Positions 16,843 through 25,716 of a stretch of 64,000 bases of DNA are shown piece by piece. The translations under genes were made by a program, and so were the position numbers. Every line of letters begins with the position of its first letter. Position 1 is the first letter of the stretch. The notes beneath the pieces are model-generated. The model worked only from the letters and a program-made list of their open reading frames with translations, ran no database searches and had not been told where the DNA came from. Source of the stretch: Rhizobium sp. BK418 (lineage in GTDB: Bacteria > Pseudomonadota > Alphaproteobacteria > Rhizobiales > Rhizobiaceae); assembly GCF_004341105.1 (NCBI RefSeq), contig NZ_SLZK01000006.1, positions 186,001 to 250,000 of the forward strand, in the 5' to 3' direction.

Positions 16843-17552
16843 ACGTGATGCTGATCTTCCTTGCTGCTATCGGCGCCATCATCATTTGGTATCTGGCTGG
16901 ACAGCGGCTGACTTCGAAGCCCTGGCTCGAAACCGGGTCGGTGATGCTGCCGGCTCACGAGGGCACCGATCGAGAGCCAGTACCGGCGGTGAAAATCGGG
17001 CTCTTCATATTTCTGGGTGTCGTCGGCGCGCTGTTCAGCCTTGCCATCAGCGCCTATTTCATGCGCATGGCGTCGGCCGACTGGTGGGGAATGCCAGTTC
17101 CCCGACTGCTCTGGATAAACACTGCAGTACTTGCCCTGAGCAGCGCTGCGCTGCAATGGGCGAAAGATGAAGCACGGCATGGTCGCATGGATGCCCTGCG
17201 GCCGGCGCTTGTTAGTGCATTTGCCCTTGCCATGTTTTTTCTCGTCGGACAGATCCAGGCATGGCGGGAGCTGACGGCGGCGGGCTACGTGCTTGCCGAC
17301 AATCCCGCCAACAGTTTCTTCTATATGCTGACCGGTCTGCACGGGCTGCATATTCTCGGCGGGCTTGCCGTCCTCGCGCACACGACGGTCCGGGCATTCG
17401 CGGCCGAAATCGCGCCGGAGAGGCTGCGGCTCAGCGTCGAGCTTTCCGCCATCTATTCGCATTTCATGCTCGTCGTCTGGCTTGTGCTCTTTGCGCTCTT
17501 TGCCGGTTGGGCGAATGATTTCGTCGATCTCTGCCGCACTTTGCTGAACTAA
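16839..17552 (+). CDS. coxO: Cytochrome c oxidase subunit III-like protein (CoxO)
   Basis: Membrane protein (237 aa) of the haem-copper oxidase subunit III superfamily, with an N-terminal anchor (residues 2-20) and five to six later helices. Typical features are SAYFMRM, NSFFYMLTGLHGLHILGG (subunit III helix with paired histidines) and a final YSHFMLVVWLVLFALFAG. It is translationally coupled to coxN (ATGA). Two consecutive subunit III-like genes (this one and the next) are what distinguishes the coxMNOP operon from the usual ctaDCE arrangement. Confidence 0.9.
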   Translation: MNVMLIFLAAIGAIIIWYLAGQRLTSKPWLETGSVMLPAHEGTDREPVPAVKIGLFIFLGVVGALFSLAISAYFMRMASADWWGMPVPRLLWINTAVLALSSAALQWAKDEARHGRMDALRPALVSAFALAMFFLVGQIQAWRELTAAGYVLADNPANSFFYMLTGLHGLHILGGLAVLAHTTVRAFAAEIAPERLRLSVELSAIYSHFMLVVWLVLFALFAGWANDFVDLCRTLLN

Positions 17553-17587
17553 GGGGCTAACCAGGGGACTGAATTAGGAGATTGTAG

Positions 17588-18304
17588 ATGACGCGGATCA
17601 TGCAGACACATGGCGAGACCGACCTCAAGCCGGGCCTGCGCGGTGTTGCCGCCGATTTCAGCTCGGATCAGCGCGCCTTCAAGTCAGCCTCCTGGGGCAA
17701 GGCGATGATGTGGATCTTTCTTTTGAGCGACACCTTCGTCTTCGGCTGCTTCCTGATCGCCTACATGACTGCCCGCATGTCGACCCCCGTCCCATGGCCC
17801 AATCCGAGCGAGGTCTTCGCGCTGCACATCGGTGGCCAGGACATTCCGCTGATCCTGATCGCGATCATGACCTTCGTGCTGATCTCCAGCAGCGGCACCA
17901 TGGCGATGGCGGTCAATTTCGGCTATCGCCGCGAGCGCTACAAGACCGCGACGCTGATGCTGCTGACAGCGCTTCTGGGTGCAACCTTCGTCAGCATGCA
18001 GGCCTTTGAATGGACGAAGCTGATCACCGAAGGCGTACGCCCCTGGGAGAATCCGTGGGGGGCGGCACAATTCGGTTCGTCCTTCTTCATGATTACCGGC
18101 TTTCACGGCACTCATGTCACCATCGGCGTCATCTTTCTCCTGATCATCGCCCGTAAGGTCTGGCGGGGCGATTTCGACGAGGGACGGCGCGGCTTCTTCA
18201 CCAGTCGCAGAGGCCGCTATGAGGCTGTCGAGATCATGGGGCTTTACTGGCACTTCGTCGATCTAGTCTGGGTCTTCATCTTCGCATTTTTCTATTTGTG
18301 GTGA
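17588..18304 (+). CDS. coxP: Cytochrome c oxidase subunit III (CoxP)
   Basis: Second subunit III-type membrane protein (238 aa). The first 36 residues are polar, then MMWIFLLSDTFVFGCFLIAY gives the first helix with a conserved acidic residue. QAFEWTKLI, SFFMITGFHGTHVTIGV and YWHFVDLVWVFIFAFFYLW are the standard subunit III segments. It follows coxO by 35 bp and ends 7 bp before the subunit IV gene. Confidence 0.93.
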   Translation: MTRIMQTHGETDLKPGLRGVAADFSSDQRAFKSASWGKAMMWIFLLSDTFVFGCFLIAYMTARMSTPVPWPNPSEVFALHIGGQDIPLILIAIMTFVLISSSGTMAMAVNFGYRRERYKTATLMLLTALLGATFVSMQAFEWTKLITEGVRPWENPWGAAQFGSSFFMITGFHGTHVTIGVIFLLIIARKVWRGDFDEGRRGFFTSRRGRYEAVEIMGLYWHFVDLVWVFIFAFFYLW

Positions 18305-18311
18305 GGTGGTC

Positions 18312-18677
18312 ATGAGCGAGACAACGGCGCACGCACAAACCCAAACGGCGCATGCCCAGGCGCATCCTGGACAGCAGCACCCGATCCGGCTCTATCTCCT
18401 CGTCTGGGGCCTGCTCTTCGTGCTCAGTACCGCGTCCTACATGGTCGACTATCTCGGCATCCAGGGCTATCTCCGATGGGCGCTGATCATTGTGTTCATG
18501 ATGCTGAAGGCCGGGCTGATCGTCGCCGTCTTCATGCACATGGCCTGGGAGCGGCTGGCACTGGTCTACGCCATCCTGCTGCCACCGCTGCTGGTGCTGG
18601 TTTTCGTCGCGCTGATGGTATCGGAATCGCACTATACGATCTTCACCAGGCTCGCCTTCTTTGGTGCAACGCAGTAG
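18312..18677 (+). CDS. Cytochrome c oxidase subunit IV family protein
   Basis: Small membrane subunit (121 aa) with a His/Gln/Ala-rich N-terminus (residues 1-22) and three hydrophobic segments: LYLLVWGLLFVLSTASYMVD, ALIIVFMMLKAGLIVAVFMH and ALVYAILLPPLLVLVFVALM. The helix LKAGLIVAVFMHMAWE is the family hallmark of prokaryotic subunit IV. ATG 18312 is preceded by GAGGTGG; the GTG at 18306 is too close. It probably stabilises the oxidase and ends the core operon. Confidence 0.87.
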   Translation: MSETTAHAQTQTAHAQAHPGQQHPIRLYLLVWGLLFVLSTASYMVDYLGIQGYLRWALIIVFMMLKAGLIVAVFMHMAWERLALVYAILLPPLLVLVFVALMVSESHYTIFTRLAFFGATQ

Positions 18678-18704
18678 AGATACTGGTCGTTGGGGAAGGA
18701 TCGT

Positions 18705-19295
18705 ATGGCTGAGGTTTTGTTGTTCCATCACGCGCAGGGGCTGACGCGAGGTCTGCGCGCGTTCGCCGATGACCTGCGTGCAAAGAACCACATCGTTCAT
18801 ACGCCTGATCTCTTCGAGGGGCGCACGTTCTCAAGCATTGACGAGGGGCTCGCCTACATTGGTGAGATCGGATTTGACGCGATGAGGGAGCGTGGCGTCC
18901 GCATCGCCGACGAACTGCCGCCCGAGCTTGTCTACGCCGGGTTCTCATTCGGAGTGTTGCCGGCGCAAGAGCTGGCGCAGACGCGATCTGGAGCGCGCGG
19001 GGCTTTGCTCTTCTACTCCTGCCTGCCGATCAGTGGCGAGTGGGCCTTCGGACCCTGGCCGGACGACGTTCCGGTTCAGATTCATGGTATGGACAACGAC
19101 CCGATCTTCGTCGGCGAGGGTGATATCGAGGCCGCTCGTGAGATCGTGGAGAAGGTCAGGGATGCGGAGCTTTTCCTGTATCCCGGCGATCAGCATTACT
19201 TCGCAGACAGCTCGCTGCCGTCCTATGACGCGGATGCGGCTGGGTTGCTGACCACTCGCGTGCTTGATTTCTTGGATCGCACGACATCTCCCTGA
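18705..19295 (+). CDS. Dienelactone hydrolase family protein
   Basis: Predicted cytoplasmic alpha/beta hydrolase (196 aa). The nucleophile elbow is YAGFSFGV (Gly-Phe-Ser-Phe-Gly), so the nucleophile is Ser rather than the Cys of true dienelactone hydrolase. The acid is probably Asp in HGMDNDP and the base His in YPGDQHYFAD. ATG 18705 follows GGGGAAGGA; a start at 18690 adds 5 residues. It lies 27 bp after the oxidase subunit IV gene on the same strand and may be cotranscribed, but no functional link to respiration is apparent. Substrate unknown. Confidence 0.8.
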   Translation: MAEVLLFHHAQGLTRGLRAFADDLRAKNHIVHTPDLFEGRTFSSIDEGLAYIGEIGFDAMRERGVRIADELPPELVYAGFSFGVLPAQELAQTRSGARGALLFYSCLPISGEWAFGPWPDDVPVQIHGMDNDPIFVGEGDIEAAREIVEKVRDAELFLYPGDQHYFADSSLPSYDADAAGLLTTRVLDFLDRTTSP

Positions 19296-19317
19296 TAAGG
19301 AATGCTCCCCGGGCAAT

Positions 19318-20148
19318 TCATAGAGCGTTGGCCGCTGCCGGCTCAGGTTCCACGACCTTGCGATAGAGATGCCAGGTGGCATGTCCAAGCACAGGGATGA
19401 CGATAGCCAGACCGGCGAAGAACAGGGCAAAGCCGGCGACGAGGAGCGCCGTCACGATCAGGCCCCAGAGCACCATTTCGACAGGATTGCAGACCACGGC
19501 CCTCATCGACGTAAATATCGCCGCCGCTGCGCCCGCATCGCGATCGAGAAGAAGGGGAAAGGCGATGACCGTGGTGCACAACACGACGAGAGCAAAGATG
19601 AAACCGACGGCATTGCCATAGAGGATTAATCGCCAACCTCGATCGGTGGTGAAGACCTCATTGAAGAAGCTTAGCAACGATTCCGGCCGCTCGGGCCCGA
19701 ACAGGCTTAAATAGAGTTCCCTTGCCGAGAAAAGCCACCCCACGAAAATCGCGACCAGCATGATGCTGATAACAAGAATGGCCGGCATCGCCGGGGAACG
19801 CCAGACCGCAAGCGCATGCAGCCAGGACGTGTCAAGACCGAGTTCCCGCCTGCGGCTGATTTCATAGAGACCGAGTGCGGCGACCGGACCGAGGAGGGCA
19901 AAGCCCGACATCAGGGGAAAAAGCAGCGGCAGCATGTTGGCGCCGGATGTCCACCGCGCGATCAGGAGTCCCGCAACTGGATAGATCAGGCAAAGAAAGA
20001 CATAGTGCGACGGCTTGTCCCAAAAATCAGCCAGCCCCTGCTGCAGGGCCGCGACGACATCGGCCGCGCCGATGCGCCGCACGTTCGGATAGGCCGCGTT
20101 AGCGTCAGCACCCGTAATCACATGAAAATGGGCCATAAAATGTGTCAT
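19318..20148 (-). CDS. DUF2189 family integral membrane protein
   Basis: A 276-residue membrane protein with about six helices, among them VFLCLIYPVAGLLIARW, LLFPLMSGFALLGPVAALGLYEISRRREL and AMPAILVISIMLVAIFVGWL. The first 60 residues are soluble (NVRRIGAADVVAALQQGLADF), which together with the GPVAALGLYEISRRRE block identifies DUF2189, a family without known function. ATG 20148 follows GGGGGAAC; a longer start at 20232 is less likely. It is convergent with the hydrolase, only 22 bp apart. Confidence 0.8.
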   Translation of the reverse strand: MTHFMAHFHVITGADANAAYPNVRRIGAADVVAALQQGLADFWDKPSHYVFLCLIYPVAGLLIARWTSGANMLPLLFPLMSGFALLGPVAALGLYEISRRRELGLDTSWLHALAVWRSPAMPAILVISIMLVAIFVGWLFSARELYLSLFGPERPESLLSFFNEVFTTDRGWRLILYGNAVGFIFALVVLCTTVIAFPLLLDRDAGAAAAIFTSMRAVVCNPVEMVLWGLIVTALLVAGFALFFAGLAIVIPVLGHATWHLYRKVVEPEPAAANAL

Positions 20149-20705
20149 GACAGTTCCCCCGATCTCGCCGCCGACAGCAACGATCAGAATGGACGCCGGC
20201 GAACAACCGGGCCATGGGACCAAGAGCTGCACGCAAAATAAGTATACGCTTACCAGTGAAGCCTGACCAGCGGCCCGCTGGCAGCCGGTGGACGGAAATG
20301 CTCGCTCGCAGGATGCCTGCGTCTCTTGACGTCAAACACTGTCTGCCGATTTGCGCCAGGTCGAAGTGCGACGCACTCTAGACGAAATCATCGAGTGAAA
20401 TCGTAATCGGTCAGACAAGCATCGCGTCCAACGCAGCAGAATCTCTTACTGCCGTTTCTCACTTATCCGTCGGTTTTGAATCCACTCGAAAGCTCGGGTT
20501 TGGCATTTGCGAATTCTCCCATCTATTTTTAGGGCATTTTGCTTCCCACGCCGCGCATATGGCTGGTTTTCCCTGATTTTCAATGGCTTAGGCATTCTGT
20601 TTCATAAACTAAATCTGATTTTTTGATACAAAACAAAATACTTGATTAAAAAAATTTCCCAGAATAGCTTCTCGAAAAATCAAATTCAATAAACGAGGAA
20701 CATCC
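20149..20705. other. Long AT-rich intergenic region upstream of the arabinofuranosidase operon
   Basis: A 557-bp gap between divergent genes. The last 200 bp are clearly AT-rich compared with the coding DNA (for example the A/T tract around 20610-20660), as expected for a promoter and regulator-binding region. The ribosome site before 20706 is GAGGAAC. I found no convincing long palindrome, RNA gene or small ORF. Confidence 0.45.
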
Positions 20706-22226
20706 ATGCGAGCTAAGGCGACCCTGAACAGGGAATTCACTATCTCGAACGTCGATAAGCGTGTCTATGGCTCCTTCCTGGAGCATATGGGCCGTGCCGT
20801 TTACACCGGTATTTATGAGCCGGGTCACGAAAAAGCTGATAAGGACGGTTTCCGTACCGATGTTCTTGATATGGTGCGCGATCTCGATATGCCGATCGTA
20901 CGCTATCCGGGCGGCAACTTCGTCTCGGCCTATCATTGGGAAGATGGCATCGGTCCGCGCGACCAGCGCCCGACGCGCCTTGATCTTGCCTGGCGGACCC
21001 GCGAGACCAACCAGATGGGCGTCAACGAATTTGCCGACTGGTCGAAGCTCGCCAAGACCGAAATGATGCTCGCCATGAACCTCGGTTCGCGCGGCTTGAA
21101 CGATGCCCGTAATTTCCTCGAATATTGCAATCATCCGGGCGGCACCTATTGGAGCGACCTGCGCGCCAAGCACGGATACAAGGACCCGCACAACGTCCGC
21201 ATCTGGTGCCTTGGCAATGAGATGGACGGCCCCTGGCAGGTCGGTCACAAGACAGCGACGGAATACGGTCTGCTGGCCAATGAAGTCAGCAAGGCCTTCA
21301 AATATTTCGACAAAACGCTCGAAACCGTGGTCTGCGGCTCGTCGAACGACAAGATGAAGACCTATCCCGAATGGGAAGCGCAGGTTCTCGATGCGAGCTA
21401 CGACAGCGTCGACTATATCTCGCTGCACAAATATTTCGGCAACGAGGAAAACGATACGCTGAACTACTATGCCAAGGCGATCGAGCTCGACCGCTACATC
21501 GTCACGATCGGCGGCGTCATCGACTACATCAAGGCGAAGAAACGCTCCAAGCGCGACGTGAAGATCTGTTTCGACGAATGGAACGTCTGGTATCACGACC
21601 GCAAGGAAGACGATCAGCGCTACAAGAACTGGGATTGGCCGGAAGCACCGCCGCTGCTCGAAGAGCTCTACAATCTCGAGGACGCGATCTTTGTCGCCTC
21701 GCTGCTCAATGTCTTCATCCGCCGCTCCGACCGTGTGAAGATCGCCTGCATGGCGCAGCTCGTCAACGTCATCGCGCCGATCCTGACCAAGGCGGGCGGT
21801 CCAGCCTGGCGCCAGTCGATCTACTACCCGCTGCAGTTCGCGTCGAAATACGGCCGTGGCACGGCACTGACAGTATCCTCGTCAGGCCCGACCTATGATT
21901 GCGAAGTGGCGCAGGATGTTCCCTACCTCGATCTTTCGGCCGTGCTGCACGAAGACGGCAAGAGCATTGCGCTCTTTGCGATCAACCGCAGCCTCGATGA
22001 AGCGCTCGATCTCGACGTCGATCTGCAGGGCTTCAAGGGCGTCAAGGTCGTTCAGCATCATACGATGGTCGGCGAGGACCTGAAGGCGCGTAACTCCGTT
22101 GAGGATCAGAACCGTATCGTGCCGAAGGCAGGATCCAGCCTGCAGGTCACCGACGAAGGCAGGCTGACCGGATCGCTGCCGGCGAAATCCTACCATTTCA
22201 TCCTGCTGTCAGTCGCTTCGGCGTGA
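20706..22226 (+). CDS. abfA: Alpha-L-arabinofuranosidase, GH51
   Basis: Intracellular GH51 enzyme (506 aa, no signal peptide) that removes alpha-L-arabinofuranosyl ends from arabinan or arabinoxylan oligosaccharides. The TIM barrel has the acid/base Glu172 in CLGNEMDGPWQ and the nucleophile Glu291 in CFDEWNVWYH, at nearly the same positions as in characterised GH51 enzymes. A C-terminal beta-sandwich (about 385-506) follows. It is the first gene of a module with a CUT1 importer and an ArsR-like regulator. A second GH51 gene at 51948-53456 aligns without gaps through residue 300; by hand count 140 of the first 200 residues are identical. Confidence 0.95.
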   Translation: MRAKATLNREFTISNVDKRVYGSFLEHMGRAVYTGIYEPGHEKADKDGFRTDVLDMVRDLDMPIVRYPGGNFVSAYHWEDGIGPRDQRPTRLDLAWRTRETNQMGVNEFADWSKLAKTEMMLAMNLGSRGLNDARNFLEYCNHPGGTYWSDLRAKHGYKDPHNVRIWCLGNEMDGPWQVGHKTATEYGLLANEVSKAFKYFDKTLETVVCGSSNDKMKTYPEWEAQVLDASYDSVDYISLHKYFGNEENDTLNYYAKAIELDRYIVTIGGVIDYIKAKKRSKRDVKICFDEWNVWYHDRKEDDQRYKNWDWPEAPPLLEELYNLEDAIFVASLLNVFIRRSDRVKIACMAQLVNVIAPILTKAGGPAWRQSIYYPLQFASKYGRGTALTVSSSGPTYDCEVAQDVPYLDLSAVLHEDGKSIALFAINRSLDEALDLDVDLQGFKGVKVVQHHTMVGEDLKARNSVEDQNRIVPKAGSSLQVTDEGRLTGSLPAKSYHFILLSVASA

Positions 22227-22238
22227 GTTGATTGCCAT

Positions 22239-22263
22239 CGGGGCAGCGGAGGAGGCTGCCCCG
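22239..22263 (+). terminator. Hairpin between arabinofuranosidase and ATPase genes
   Basis: CGGGGCAGC (22239-22247) pairs perfectly with GCTGCCCCG (22255-22263), loop of 7, followed by TTTGG. It starts 13 bases after the stop and probably attenuates or separates expression of the enzyme from the transporter. Confidence 0.5.
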
Positions 22264-22288
22264 TTTGGAGTGCCAATCGGGAGGATAT

Positions 22289-23374
22289 ATGTCTGGGATA
22301 AAACTGACTGATGTCAGGAAGTCGTTCGGCTCCTTTGCCGTCATTCACGGCGTCGATATCGAGATCGAACAGGGCGAATTCGCGGTTTTCGTCGGCCCCT
22401 CCGGCTGCGGAAAGTCGACGCTGCTGCGAATGATTGCCGGGCTTGAGGAAACGAGCGGCGGCCAGATCAGGATTGAGAATGAAGACGTGACCCACAGGGA
22501 AGCGTCGAAGCGTGGCGTTGCCATGGTCTTCCAATCCTATGCGCTTTATCCGCATCTTTCGGTTTTCGAAAACATGGCCTTTAGCCTGTCGATCGCCAAA
22601 CGGCCGAAGGCGGAGATTCAGGAGAAAGTGAAGGCGGCTGCCGATATTCTTCGCCTGACAGATTATCTCCAGCACAAGCCGAGCCAGCTCTCGGGCGGCC
22701 AGCGCCAGCGTGTGGCGATCGGCCGTGCTATCGTGCGCGAACCGCGGGTTTTCCTGTTCGATGAGCCGCTCTCCAACCTCGACGCCGAATTGCGCGTGAA
22801 GATGCGCATGGAAATCGCCCGGTTGCATCGGCAGATCGGCGCCACCATGGTCTATGTCACCCATGATCAGGTCGAGGCGATGACGCTCGCTGACAAGATC
22901 GTCGTCTTGAAGGAGGGCGTCGTCCAGCAGGTCGGCGCACCCTTGGAACTTTACCGCAATCCGCAGAACATGTTCGTCGCCGGCTTTATCGGTTCGCCGG
23001 GCATGAATTTTCTGAAGGGCAAGGTCGTGGCCACCGGTCAAGCATCGGCGCGTGTCGAGCTCGATGACGCGCCGGGGCAGACCTTCGACCTGCCGACACG
23101 CAGTCCGGTCGCAGAAGGTTCAGCCATCAATGTCGGCGTGCGGCCCGAGCATATCGGCCTCGGCGCCTCAAATGGCGGCCTGACGCTGCCCGTCACGGCC
23201 GAATTCACCGAGGAGCTTGGCGGTACCGGATATCTTCATGTGCTGACCGAAACCAATGCGGAGATGACGGTCGAGTGCCGCGAAAGCAGGCCTCAACCGA
23301 AGGAGAAGATCAGCCTCTCACTGAGAGTGCCTGAAATGCTGGCTTTCGACGCCGAAGGCAGAAGGCTCAGCTGA
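22289..23374 (+). CDS. Sugar ABC transporter ATP-binding protein (UgpC/MsmK-type)
   Basis: ATPase of a CUT1-class importer (361 aa). Walker A is GPSGCGKST (about residues 37-45), followed by the Q-loop VFQSYALYPH, signature LSGGQRQR, Walker B VFLFDEPLSNLD and switch His in YVTHDQ. A C-terminal regulatory OB domain of about 120 residues carries VGVRPEHIGL, as in UgpC and MalK. ATG 22289 has GGGAGG just upstream. Such ATPases often serve several importers; its place before the binding protein and permeases makes it the dedicated one here. Confidence 0.95.
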   Translation: MSGIKLTDVRKSFGSFAVIHGVDIEIEQGEFAVFVGPSGCGKSTLLRMIAGLEETSGGQIRIENEDVTHREASKRGVAMVFQSYALYPHLSVFENMAFSLSIAKRPKAEIQEKVKAAADILRLTDYLQHKPSQLSGGQRQRVAIGRAIVREPRVFLFDEPLSNLDAELRVKMRMEIARLHRQIGATMVYVTHDQVEAMTLADKIVVLKEGVVQQVGAPLELYRNPQNMFVAGFIGSPGMNFLKGKVVATGQASARVELDDAPGQTFDLPTRSPVAEGSAINVGVRPEHIGLGASNGGLTLPVTAEFTEELGGTGYLHVLTETNAEMTVECRESRPQPKEKISLSLRVPEMLAFDAEGRRLS

Positions 23375-23512
23375 TTGAACGGAAGTCGGATCGGATCCGG
23401 AGACTGGAAAGGAATGCAGGAGATCTGACGCGCACCTTTGGAGGAGGTTCGCGACAAGAGAGGCCCCGTACCGCGGGGTGACCGTAACCCATGATTTAGA
23501 GGAGGAACAAAC

Positions 23513-24781
23513 GTGAGAAAGCTTCTAAAACTCGCCGTCTCGGCAGCCATCGCATTGCTGCCCTCGGCGGCCGCATTCGCGCAGACGGACATTACTTGGT
23601 GGGACTTCTTGAGCGGTGGCGACGGCGTTCGCATGAAGGCGCTGATCAAGGAATTCAACGACACGCATCCCGACATCAAGATCAATGCCACGACGCTGGA
23701 ATGGGGCGTGCCCTTCTATACCAAGGTGCAGACGTCAGCCGCCGTCGGCCAGCAGCCAGACATCATGACCTATCACATGTCGCGCTATCCGCTGGCCGTG
23801 CCGACCGGCATCCTGCGCCCCTTTACCGATGAAGAGCTGGCATCGGCCGGCATCAAGAAGGAAAATTATGTCGATGCCGCCTGGAAGCAGGCGACGTTCG
23901 ACAACAAAGTCTATGGCATTCCCTTCGACGTGCATTCGATCGTTCTCTATTACAACAAGAACATCCTGAAGGAAGCCGGCCTGCTCGGTGATGATGGCCT
24001 GCCGAAAGGCCTCGACGGTCTCGACAATTTCAACGCCGCGCTCGACAAGATCAAGGCGACGGGCAAGGTCGAATATCCGCTGTCACTGCATACGGATGAA
24101 GGCGGTTCCATGTGGCGCGTCTTCTATACGCTGCTCTCCCAGCAAGGCGCCAAGTTCATCGACGGCGACCAAATCCTGCCGGGCGATGCCGGGGTCAAGG
24201 CGCTGAAGACGATGGCGAACTGGGTCTCCGGAGGGTATTCGCCGAAGCTGATTTCCTATGAAGCTTCGATTGCGCTCTTCACCTCCGGCAAGGCAGCGTT
24301 CCACATCAACGGGGTCTGGGAAGTACCGACGATGACCGACCTCGCCAAGAAGGGCGAACTCGGCTTCGAATGGGGCGCCATCGAAATCCCGAACCTGATG
24401 GGCACGCAGGCCACCTGGGCGGACTCGCATTCCTTCGCCGTTCCGAACAGCGAGAGCAAGCCGATTACGCCCGAAAAGCTGAAAGCCGTGCTGCAGATCA
24501 TCGCGTGGATGAACGAGCACTCGATCTCCTGGGCAAGCGCCGGCCATATCCCTGCTTTCAAGCCGGTGACGGAGAGCAAGGAATTCAAGGAAATGCAGCC
24601 GAACGCCACTTATGCAAAGCTTGCCAATACCGCCGTCTTCGATCCGGTTTCCAAGCTCGCAGGTGTTGCCGGCCCGATCTACGAAGCAACCCAGAACTTC
24701 GTGGTTCCGGCACTCAACGGTCAGCTCGATCCGGAAGATGCGATCGACCAGATGCGCGAAGAGCTGGAAAGCCAGAAGTAA
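23513..24781 (+). CDS. Sugar ABC transporter substrate-binding protein (family 1)
   Basis: Periplasmic oligosaccharide-binding protein (422 aa) with a signal peptide ending at AFAQ near residue 24 and the mature start TDITWWDFLSGGDGVRMKAL. The family 1 features KEFNDTHPDIKIN, YGIPFDVHSIVLYYNK and GKAAFHINGVWE are present. It starts with GTG 23513 behind GAGGAGGAA. Its position between a GH51 arabinofuranosidase and two permeases suggests it binds arabinose-containing oligosaccharides. A strong hairpin follows directly after the stop, so the binding protein may be expressed above the permeases. Confidence 0.92.
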   Translation: MRKLLKLAVSAAIALLPSAAAFAQTDITWWDFLSGGDGVRMKALIKEFNDTHPDIKINATTLEWGVPFYTKVQTSAAVGQQPDIMTYHMSRYPLAVPTGILRPFTDEELASAGIKKENYVDAAWKQATFDNKVYGIPFDVHSIVLYYNKNILKEAGLLGDDGLPKGLDGLDNFNAALDKIKATGKVEYPLSLHTDEGGSMWRVFYTLLSQQGAKFIDGDQILPGDAGVKALKTMANWVSGGYSPKLISYEASIALFTSGKAAFHINGVWEVPTMTDLAKKGELGFEWGAIEIPNLMGTQATWADSHSFAVPNSESKPITPEKLKAVLQIIAWMNEHSISWASAGHIPAFKPVTESKEFKEMQPNATYAKLANTAVFDPVSKLAGVAGPIYEATQNFVVPALNGQLDPEDAIDQMREELESQK

Positions 24782-24788
24782 GGAGACC

Positions 24789-24813
24789 CTGGCCGGAGCC
24801 CGCCTCCGGCCAG
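24789..24813 (+). terminator. GC-rich hairpin after the binding-protein gene
   Basis: CTGGCCGGAG (24789-24798) and CTCCGGCCAG (24804-24813) form a perfect 10-bp stem with a 5-base loop, then TCTTTCG. It lies 8 bases after the stop and 23 bases before the next start, fitting a partial terminator or stabilising hairpin inside the operon. Confidence 0.65.
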
Positions 24814-24836
24814 TCTTTCGTCCAGGGAGATGATCT

Positions 24837-25715
24837 GTGGTCAACACTGAAAAGCGACGCAAGACGCTGACGGCGATCGTCATGATCGCGCCGTTCCTGA
24901 TCGCCTATGCGATCGTCTTTGCCTATCCGGTCTACAAGATGTTCGCCTTGAGCTTTACCGACGCGCCGCTCGTCGGCGAAGGCCAGTGGGTGGGCTTCGA
25001 CAATTACGTGAAGCTCTTCCACCAGAAGCTCTTTTATACCTCGGTCTGGAACACCGGCTATTTTGTCGTGCTGACGGTCATCCCGAATACGCTGATCGGC
25101 CTCGGACTGGCGCTGATGGTTGTTCGCTTGAAAGGCTGGGTGCAGAGCGTTGTACTCGTGCTCTTCTTCATCCCTTATATTCTTCCTGTTTCGGTCGTCA
25201 CCCAGATCTGGAAATGGGTCCTCGACCAGCAATTCGGCATTGCGCAATTCGTCATCGAAGCCTTCACAGGCGCGCGCATCAGTGTCTTCCGCGACCCGAT
25301 CTGGGCCATGCCGATGGTGGCGCTCGTGACCGTCTGGTGGACCAACGGCTTCAACCTGCTGCTCTTCATCGCGGGTCTGCGCAACATTCCCAACGACTAT
25401 TACGAGGCGGCCATGCTCGATGGCGCGACCCGCTGGCAGTGCTTCAAGCGCATTACCTGGCCGCTGATCTGGCCAGTGACCGCGCTGGTGCTGACATTGC
25501 AGTTGATCCTGCAGCTCAAGATCTTCGACCAGGTCTATCTGCTAACCGAGGGCGGGCCGTTCAACTCCACCTACGTGCTCTTGCAGCTGGTCTATCGCGA
25601 AGCTTTCCGGTCGAACCATGGCGGGCTCGGCTCCGCGGTCGCGGTGATCCTGTTTCTGATCATCGTCGTTGTCTCGGTGCTGCAATATCAGCTTTTGCGT
25701 GTGAGGGAGCGCTGA
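24837..25715 (+). CDS. Sugar ABC transporter permease (MalF-type)
   Basis: Inner-membrane permease (292 aa) with six helices, starting with IVMIAPFLIAYAIVFAYPVY. The ATPase-contact EAA loop is EAAMLDGATRWQCFKRITWP near residues 195-214. It begins with GTG 24837 after GGGAG. The next permease starts 1 base after its stop, so the two are translated together as the channel of the arabino-oligosaccharide importer. Confidence 0.93.
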   Translation: MVNTEKRRKTLTAIVMIAPFLIAYAIVFAYPVYKMFALSFTDAPLVGEGQWVGFDNYVKLFHQKLFYTSVWNTGYFVVLTVIPNTLIGLGLALMVVRLKGWVQSVVLVLFFIPYILPVSVVTQIWKWVLDQQFGIAQFVIEAFTGARISVFRDPIWAMPMVALVTVWWTNGFNLLLFIAGLRNIPNDYYEAAMLDGATRWQCFKRITWPLIWPVTALVLTLQLILQLKIFDQVYLLTEGGPFNSTYVLLQLVYREAFRSNHGGLGSAVAVILFLIIVVVSVLQYQLLRVRER

Positions 25716-25716
25716 G

